Assembly (NCBI RefSeq): GCF_011752565.1
Contig: NZ_VWXK01000001.1
Span: forward strand, 434,001 to 498,000
Length of the DNA: 64,000 nt
Reading direction: 5' to 3'
Source: Pantoea sp. Ap-967
GTDB taxonomy: Bacteria; Pseudomonadota; Gammaproteobacteria; Pseudomonadales; Pseudomonadaceae
Of this stretch, positions 59,169-64,000 are shown piece by piece. The translations under genes and the position numbers were made by a program. The notes under the pieces were generated by a model, which saw only the letters and a list, made by a program, of their open reading frames with translations, ran no database searches and was not told the origin of the DNA. Positions within the stretch are counted from its first letter, which is position 1. The number at the start of each line of letters is the position of its first letter.

Positions 59169-60089
59169 TCATCCTTCCGGCGAAATGTGTTCCAGATTCA
59201 CCGCCGGAGGGTCTGGGCGGCGAAGGTTCTCTATCAGATAGTCTGTGAATGCTCGGATGCGCGGTGCCAGGTAGTGCCTGTGCGCATAGACGACATGCAG
59301 TGGAGTGGCGGGAGTCTGGAATTGCGGCAACACGTGGCAGAGCTTGCCGGCGCGCAGGTCATCTGCCACATCCCAGATCGATTTCAACGCAATACCATGC
59401 CCTTCAAGCGCCATCTGATGGATGACATCGCCATCGTTGGCACAGAAGCTTGGAGTGATGCGCACGACCTCCTCCCCCAGGCGCCAATCCGCGAAAGGCT
59501 GCATGCCAATCACCAGGCATCGATGGTTCAGCAAATCCTGCGGGCTTTCAGGTTTCCCGCAGGCACTTATGTAGTTTGGGGAGGCGCAGAGCACCCGATG
59601 ACTCGGCGCCAGCGAGCGCGATACATAGGATGAATCGTCCAGGGCGCCATAACGGATGGCGACGTCCACACCGCTGTCGACCATATCCAGCACGTGATCG
59701 GTAAGGTGCAGCTGGATCCGCAGTTGCGGATGCAGACTGGAAAATTGCGCTAGCAAGGGGGCAATACGACGCCTGCCAAAGGAGACCGGTGCGGTCACCC
59801 TGAGCTGCCCCGAGACTGAACTCCCGCTCAAGCGTAAGGTGCGCTCCAATGACTCCAGCTCGTCCAGGATCGACAGCGCCTTTTCATACAATTTCTGTCC
59901 TTCCTCGGTGAGCGATTGCCGACGCGTGGTTCGGTGTAGCAGTCGCAGACCGAATATCCCCTCCAGTTGAGCAAGTTTGCGACTGGCTGCAGGCAGCGAA
60001 ACATGGTGAAGGCGCGCAGCGGCAGACAGTGAACCCGATTCCACCACGGCAACGAAAAATCTCAAGAGTGCCACGTTCTCGAATCGCAT
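59169..60089 (-). CDS. LysR-family transcriptional regulator
   Basis: 306 residues, start 60089 (MRFENVALLRFFVAVVESG). Residues 1-60 carry the HTH (SLSAAARLHHVSLPAASRKL), then a LysR effector domain of the CrgA/DsdC-like subgroup (VSGQLRVTAPVSFGRRRIAPLL, DVAIRYGALDDSSYVSRSL, APSHRVLCASPNYI). It is divergent from the exported amidohydrolase gene with about 140 bases between and convergent with the MFS gene. It may control the amidohydrolase; no effector can be assigned. Confidence 0.92.
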   Translation of the reverse strand: MRFENVALLRFFVAVVESGSLSAAARLHHVSLPAASRKLAQLEGIFGLRLLHRTTRRQSLTEEGQKLYEKALSILDELESLERTLRLSGSSVSGQLRVTAPVSFGRRRIAPLLAQFSSLHPQLRIQLHLTDHVLDMVDSGVDVAIRYGALDDSSYVSRSLAPSHRVLCASPNYISACGKPESPQDLLNHRCLVIGMQPFADWRLGEEVVRITPSFCANDGDVIHQMALEGHGIALKSIWDVADDLRAGKLCHVLPQFQTPATPLHVVYAHRHYLAPRIRAFTDYLIENLRRPDPPAVNLEHISPEG

Positions 60090-60227
60090 CACTGTTACCA
60101 AGCAAGTTAACTATTCATTGAAGTCTACGCCAATTATCAATCGGGAAATCAACCCTAGACTCCCCGATACCTGGCTGCGGTGCTTTGGAGCGTCGCACGC
60201 TGAATTTTCAGAAAGAGGACCAGCCCA

Positions 60228-61586
60228 GTGAAATCACGCTTCGCCTTCCTCGTCCTGCTGCTCGGTGCCCTTGGAGAGCCAGTTAACGCCAACGACATCC
60301 CCAATGCCATACTGATTCAAGCGGGTCGCGTGATGACCATGGACCCGGCCTTGGGTGACATTGAGAACGGTGAAGTGCTGATTCACGATGGGCGCATCGT
60401 CGCCGTCGGCCATAATCTGGATGCCGGCGACGCCCAGGTCATCGATGCCCGAGGTCAAATCGTACTTCCAGGCTTCGTGGACTCTCACAACCACCTCTAT
60501 GTCACTTTGATGCGTGGCCAATTTCGCAACCAGGCCGGCCAGTTCTTTCCCATCAGCACTCGCTTAGCGGCAGCAATGACGCCCAAAGATACCTACGAAG
60601 CCATGCATCTAGGCGCGCTGGAGCTCATTTCTGGCGGTATCACAACTACAGGCGACTTCTTCGACAACGTGCGCACCCCTGCCCACGCTGATGCCGCAAT
60701 ACGGGCACTGCAGCAGTCAGGCTTGCGCGCCATCCTGTTCTACGGTGGACCGGACAAAACCACGCGACACCCTATCGACCTTGACCAGTTCCAGTCTCTG
60801 GCACGGGCCCAGACCGCAAGTGAATTGGTTCAGCTCGGTCTCGCCTGGCGCCTGCCGCGTGACCGCAATGATGCCGACAACTGGGCAATGCGTCAGCGAG
60901 AGTACGACACGGCTCGTCGACTCGGACTTCCCATTCAGGTGCATGTCAGCGGCGAACCCGGCCCCATGTTAGATGCCCTAATAGCACGCGACTATCTGTA
61001 CCCAGGCCTTACTGTTGTTCACGCCACAGATGCCAGCGCTACCCAGTTGCTGGCAGTGGAGAAAGCCGGAGCTAGCCTTGCGCTCACGCCGATTAGCGAA
61101 CACCGTGTAGGCTACGGCGTAACCCCGTTGGCGCGTTTCGCGCCTGTGAAGCGGCAGGGCCTAGGCATCGATGGCAACGCGCTGGCCGGCAGTGCCGACA
61201 TGTATGCCACACTGCGCCTCGCGGCTTTGACGTGGAGCGGTACCGAGCGCAATGAGCGGGCGCCGGACCCGCGCGCGTTGCTGGAATTGGCGACCCGCGG
61301 CGGGGCCGAAGCACTGGGCCTTTCATCTGTGACCGGAACCCTGACACCGGGCAAGCGAGCCGACCTGCAAATCGTGGCCATCGACGCCATCAACCTTGCA
61401 GGATACGGCGGTGGAGACCCGGCGGCTTTGCTGGTGTATTCGGCTAGGCCAGAGAACGTCCGCACTGTACTGGTCGATGGTCGAGTGCTGAAGCATCAAG
61501 GCGAGCTCGTAGGTATCGACGTCCCAGCGTTGCTGCGCAAGGCCCAGGCATCGGCCAGTCAACTGCTTCAGCGTGCGGTAGACTGA
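60228..61586 (+). CDS. Exported amidohydrolase (ATZ/TRZ-type metal-dependent hydrolase)
   Basis: 452 residues with a cleavable signal peptide (KSRFAFLVLLLGALGEPVNA). Metal-binding motifs of the amidohydrolase superfamily: GFVDSHNHLYVTLMRG (HxH), IQVHVSG, VVHATDAS and the Asp in GLGIDGNALAGSADM. C-terminal LTPGKRADLQIVAIDA is the usual cap. Family members deaminate or dechlorinate triazines, nucleobases and related amides; a periplasmic form is less common. It is the last gene before the right insertion sequence and is not obviously part of the sugar-acid pathways. Substrate unknown. Confidence 0.88.
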   Translation: MKSRFAFLVLLLGALGEPVNANDIPNAILIQAGRVMTMDPALGDIENGEVLIHDGRIVAVGHNLDAGDAQVIDARGQIVLPGFVDSHNHLYVTLMRGQFRNQAGQFFPISTRLAAAMTPKDTYEAMHLGALELISGGITTTGDFFDNVRTPAHADAAIRALQQSGLRAILFYGGPDKTTRHPIDLDQFQSLARAQTASELVQLGLAWRLPRDRNDADNWAMRQREYDTARRLGLPIQVHVSGEPGPMLDALIARDYLYPGLTVVHATDASATQLLAVEKAGASLALTPISEHRVGYGVTPLARFAPVKRQGLGIDGNALAGSADMYATLRLAALTWSGTERNERAPDPRALLELATRGGAEALGLSSVTGTLTPGKRADLQIVAIDAINLAGYGGGDPAALLVYSARPENVRTVLVDGRVLKHQGELVGIDVPALLRKAQASASQLLQRAVD

Positions 61587-61723
61587 GACAGAAGGACCAG
61601 CTGATTAAACGCAGTCTCCATCCTCGATGATTCTTTGAGATTAGTTAGCGCCTACGGCGGTAACGGCGAAGTGGAACACGGGAGGTACCCGGCCTTGGAC
61701 CCACACTAAGCCTTCAAAGACTA

Positions 61724-62669
61724 GGCTCTGTCTGAAATCCCAAGAAACTCAAATGTGGCCCTGGAGCAGCTTGGGTCCTGTACAGTCGCCGACCATCTAC
61801 GGAAAGGAATTCTGTGATGGCAAAGCGGTACGAACTCTCGGATGAAGCGTGGGCAGTAGTCGCCGATCTCTTCACGGCAGCCCACGTTAGGGGCAGGCCC
61901 CGCAGCAGTGATCGCTTGATGCTCGATGGTGTGCTCTGGGTGCTCTGCTCAGGAGCAGCCTGGCGAGATATGCCAGAGCGTTTCGGGTCTTGGGCGACGG
62001 TCTATCACCGCTTCCGAGTCTGGCGAAATCGCGGAACGTTCGATCAGATGCTCAGACGATTGCACCTCAGACTCAATGACAAAGGCTTGATCGATCCCCG
62101 CACCTGGATGATCGATTCGACCGCTGTTAGAGCAACCCGTGCTTCATCTGGAGCGCGGAAAAAGGGGGGGCTGACGAGCCTGCCGATCACGCTCTAGGCC
62201 GCAGCCGTGGCGGCCTGACAACCAAAATCCACATGCTCTGCGACGCCAACGGGATACCGTTGCGCTTCCTTCTCTCTGGCGGTCAAGCCAGTGACATCAG
62301 CTACGCACAACCACTGTTGGACGAGGTCAGCATTCCATCGAGCCAACGTGGCCGCCCGCGCAAGCGCTGCAAATGGCTGCTCGCCGACAAGGGCTACGAC
62401 GCCGAAGCGCTACGCCGTTACTGCGACCAATATCGAATGCAACCCGTCATTCCGCTGCGCTCGATGAAGCGCAAGCCCAAGCCTGGCTTACCCAGACTGT
62501 TCGACCGGCCCAAATACCGACAGCGCAACATCATCGAACGCATGTTTGGCTGGCTGAAAGAGAACCGTCGAATCGTCACACGCTTCGACAAGCTCGCAAT
62601 AAGTTATGCCGCGATGGTCTCGCTGGCTTGTGTCATGCGGTGTATGGACGGCTTTTTTCAGACAGAGCC
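61724..62669 (+). mobile_element. IS5-family insertion sequence, right copy (946 bp)
   Basis: Same orientation and almost identical to 10519-11465, flanked by TA on both sides within CTAG. Differs near the ends and lacks one C close to the transposase end. It landed directly beside the terminator of the tRNA-Ser transcript. With the left copy it brackets about 50 kb, a layout that would permit composite transposition or deletion by recombination. Confidence 0.92.
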
Positions 62670-62826
62670 TAGAACGAAAAATGCTCCGTATCTTTCGATA
62701 CGGAGCATTCTCTTGAAAGGCCGTGCAGATTGCTGGACTTCAGACAGCCTGCTGACGGCCCCTTCGCTTGCCTTCGATCTCCCAATGTTCCCAAAACGTT
62801 CCCTTTTGAGGGGTCGCCTAAGGTAA
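61817..62826 (+). CDS. IS5-family transposase, right copy, with shifted C-terminus
   Basis: Same two-frame plan as the left copy (A5G7 slip site at 62159-62170). A one-base deletion near 62647 changes the last residues from CMRRLFSDRA to CMDGFFQTEP and removes the normal stop, so the frame continues about 50 codons past the IS end to 62826. The DDE residues are upstream of the change and intact. Activity is uncertain, since the added tail is foreign. Confidence 0.82.
62677..62709 (-). terminator. Intrinsic terminator downstream of tRNA-Ser
   Basis: Minus strand: 13-base perfect stem AATGCTCCGTATC / GATACGGAGCATT with a 4-base loop, then five T residues. It closes the leftward transcript that starts at the tRNA-Ser promoter. 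The right IS begins seven bases beyond it. Confidence 0.88.
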
Positions 62827-62851
62827 ACATCAATGAAATCAGGCATTTGTA
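62710..62851. other. Gap between the terminator and tRNA-Ser
   Basis: About 140 bases of the tRNA 3' trailer. I see no gene. Leftover integrase sequence was considered because the tRNA 3' end faces this way, but no family match can be supported by eye. Confidence 0.35.
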
Positions 62852-62939
62852 TGGCGGAAGCGTAGAGATTCGAACTCTAGGATAGTTGCCCATCGACGGT
62901 TTTCAAGACCGTTGCCTTAAACCACTCGGCCACGCTTCC
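62852..62939 (-). tRNA. tRNA-Ser (anticodon TGA)
   Basis: 88 bases with encoded CCA. Acceptor stem GGAAGCG/CGCTTCC, anticodon arm ACGGT-CTTGAAA-ACCGT giving anticodon TGA, a long variable arm as in class II tRNAs, and TTCGAAT in the T loop. The 3' end points toward the IS-bracketed block. Confidence 0.97.
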
Positions 62940-62958
62940 AGCTTGTTTTGCGGCGGCC

Positions 62959-62986
62959 ATAATACCGTAATGAAACACGCTGTCAA
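62959..62986 (-). promoter_or_regulatory. Sigma-70 promoter of tRNA-Ser
   Basis: Minus strand TTGACA (62986-62981), 16 bases, TATTAT (62964-62959); the tRNA 5' end follows 20 bases later. Near-consensus, as expected for a stable RNA. Confidence 0.85.
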
Positions 62987-63003
62987 ACTCTCTGTGTCGC
63001 GGG

Positions 63004-63032
63004 TTGCGAGTGCTCTGGTAGACTCCTAGCAT
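63004..63032 (+). promoter_or_regulatory. Possible promoter of the YccA-type gene
   Basis: TTGCGA, 17 bases, TAGCAT: a moderate sigma-70 match 31 bases before the ATG. Confidence 0.4.
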
Positions 63033-63062
63033 CTGAACGTCCAAAACCACAGGAGTGTCGCC

Positions 63063-63734
63063 ATGCGCGAACAGGATTATGCCGTAAACCACGGCCTACA
63101 GGCCGAGCAGCAGGAGGTTAGCAAGGTCCTGCGCAACACCTACAGCCTGCTGGCACTCACCCTCGCCTTCAGCGGCGTGATGGCCTTCGTGGCCCAGCAG
63201 ATGCGCGTCGGCTACCCGAACGTGTTCGTGGTGCTGATCGGTTTCTATGGCCTGTTCTTCCTCACCAACAAACTACGTGATTCGGCCTGGGGCCTGGTGT
63301 CCACCTTTGCCCTCACCGGCTTCATGGGCTTTATTCTCGGCCCGATCCTGAACCGTTACCTGGGTATGGCGGGCGGTGCTGAGGTTGTCAGCTCGGCGTT
63401 CGCCATGACTGCCCTGGTGTTTGGCGGCCTGTCGGCCTACGTGTTGATCACCCGCAAGGACATGAGCTTCCTGAGCGGCTTCATCACCGCCGGCTTCTTC
63501 GTGCTGCTAGGCGCCGTGGTGGCGAGCTTCTTCTTCCAGATCAGCGGGCTGCAGCTGGCGATCAGTGCAGGCTTCGTGCTGTTCTCGTCGGTGTGCATCC
63601 TGTTCCAGACCAGCGCCATCATTCATGGCGGTGAGCGGAACTACATCATGGCGACCATCAGCCTGTATGTGTCGATCTACAACCTGTTTGTCAGCCTGCT
63701 GCAGCTGTTTGGCATCATGGGCCGTGATGACTGA
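63063..63734 (+). CDS. Bax inhibitor-1/YccA family membrane protein
   Basis: 223 residues, seven hydrophobic segments, ATG at 63063 after AGGAG. NTYSLLALTLAFSGVMAFVA at helix 1 and the ends GLQLAISAGFVLFSSVCILF and YIMATISLYVSIYNLFVSLL are typical of YccA/TMBIM proteins. E. coli YccA is a substrate and modulator of the FtsH protease; other relatives leak calcium or protons. Single-gene unit with a strong terminator. Probably backbone, not part of the catabolic block. Confidence 0.93.
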   Translation: MREQDYAVNHGLQAEQQEVSKVLRNTYSLLALTLAFSGVMAFVAQQMRVGYPNVFVVLIGFYGLFFLTNKLRDSAWGLVSTFALTGFMGFILGPILNRYLGMAGGAEVVSSAFAMTALVFGGLSAYVLITRKDMSFLSGFITAGFFVLLGAVVASFFFQISGLQLAISAGFVLFSSVCILFQTSAIIHGGERNYIMATISLYVSIYNLFVSLLQLFGIMGRDD

Positions 63735-63757
63735 TTTGAATTGATTGAGTGTTTGGG

Positions 63758-63780
63758 AAAGCCCGCTTCGGCGGGCTTTT
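63758..63780 (+). terminator. Intrinsic terminator of the YccA-type gene
   Basis: AAAGCCCGC-TTCG-GCGGGCTTTT, a perfect stem with a stable TTCG loop and T-tail, 24 bases after the stop. Confidence 0.93.
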
Positions 63781-63842
63781 CTTTGCGTGTTGAAGAACAT
63801 GCGGAGAGTTGTGAGGTGCTCGCCTTGAGGGGGCGGCGCCTG

Positions 63843-64000
63843 TGAGATCGAGCGCCGCCCGCGCGGCGCATCGCGAGCTGTGCTCGCTCCTACGTTTGTT
63901 TCGGGCCAGTGAATTGCGCGCGACCGCCTTGGCGCCTGTCTCGTAATTGCGTCGTACAAACAAGGCAGTCACAACGTAGGAGCGAGCGCAGCTCGCGATG
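63843..64000. repeat. Second inverted repeat pair (REP/BIME-like), cut by the window edge
   Basis: 63843-63911 repeats the unit at 5922-5990 almost exactly, and 63974-64000 is the start of its inverted partner. Same family as the pair at 5922-6117. Confidence 0.8.

Noticed and set aside
61587..61723. Possible gene remnant between the amidohydrolase and the right IS
   Set aside because: Short frames are interrupted by stops and none shows a recognisable motif.
1..64000. CRISPR arrays, phage genes, toxin-antitoxin or restriction systems
   Set aside because: No regularly spaced repeats, cas genes, phage structural genes or paired small toxin-antitoxin genes were seen.

Overview
The window looks like part of a Pseudomonas chromosome, most likely of the P. 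putida group. Reasons: high-GC coding sequence, OprD- and OprB-type porins, a membrane PQQ dehydrogenase, a three-subunit periplasmic sugar-acid dehydrogenase, many anion:cation-symporter-type MFS carriers, a tRNA gene with encoded CCA, and GC-rich inverted repeats of the kind found between Pseudomonas genes. This assignment comes from gene content and was not searched against a database.

Layout. 1-3899 (minus strand) is a small amine/amino-acid catabolic operon: APC permease, FAD oxidoreductase, cupin, and an aldehyde dehydrogenase cut by the window edge. 4203-5867 holds a Qnr-like pentapeptide-repeat protein and a class I glutamine amidotransferase, followed by an inverted pair of repeats (5922-6117). 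6267-9981 holds a PQQ-dependent membrane dehydrogenase and a LacI-type regulator, with two strong palindromes in front of the dehydrogenase. 10042-10374 is a small Fur-like winged-helix protein. Two nearly identical IS5-family insertion sequences in the same orientation (10519-11465 and 61724-62669) then bracket about 50 kb that is almost entirely sugar-acid catabolism. The right edge (62852-63734) looks like backbone: tRNA-Ser(TGA), a Bax-inhibitor-1/YccA membrane protein, and another repeat pair.

Inside the bracket, five blocks can be told apart. (a) 11811-17432 is a five-gene minus-strand operon: beta-propeller secreted protein, TIM-barrel isomerase, MFS, DoxX and OprD porin. (b) 17624-22489 has glucarate dehydratase with its carrier, a divergent LysR and a LacI regulator. 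(c) 22807-28049 is a gluconate-2-dehydrogenase-like trio plus an OprB porin. (d) 28066-40889 is a uronate/aldarate block: an IclR regulator fused to an SMP-30/lactonase-like domain, two galactarate/altronate dehydratase paralogues, RraA, cupin, an enolase-superfamily dehydratase, MFS, a ketoglutarate-semialdehyde-type dehydrogenase and a uronate dehydrogenase. (e) 40932-61586 has KdgT permease, an Ldh_2 dehydrogenase, a fumarylacetoacetase-fold hydratase/hydrolase, and a pentonate cassette (IlvD/Edd dehydratase, AraD1, aldehyde dehydrogenase) with porin, carriers and GntR and LysR regulators.

Together the genes describe uptake and oxidation of uronic, aldaric, hexonic and pentonic acids to 2-oxoglutarate. 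Outer-membrane porins and seven MFS carriers bring substrates in; uronate dehydrogenase makes aldarolactone; GlucD and GarD dehydrate glucarate and galactarate; IlvD/Edd, AraD1 and the aldehyde dehydrogenase form an Entner-Doudoroff-like pentonate route. No DapA-like 5-keto-4-deoxyglucarate dehydratase lies in the window, so the aldarate branch must finish elsewhere or by another enzyme. Eleven perfect AANAANAA motifs at translation starts suggest that Crc/Hfq catabolite repression coordinates the block.
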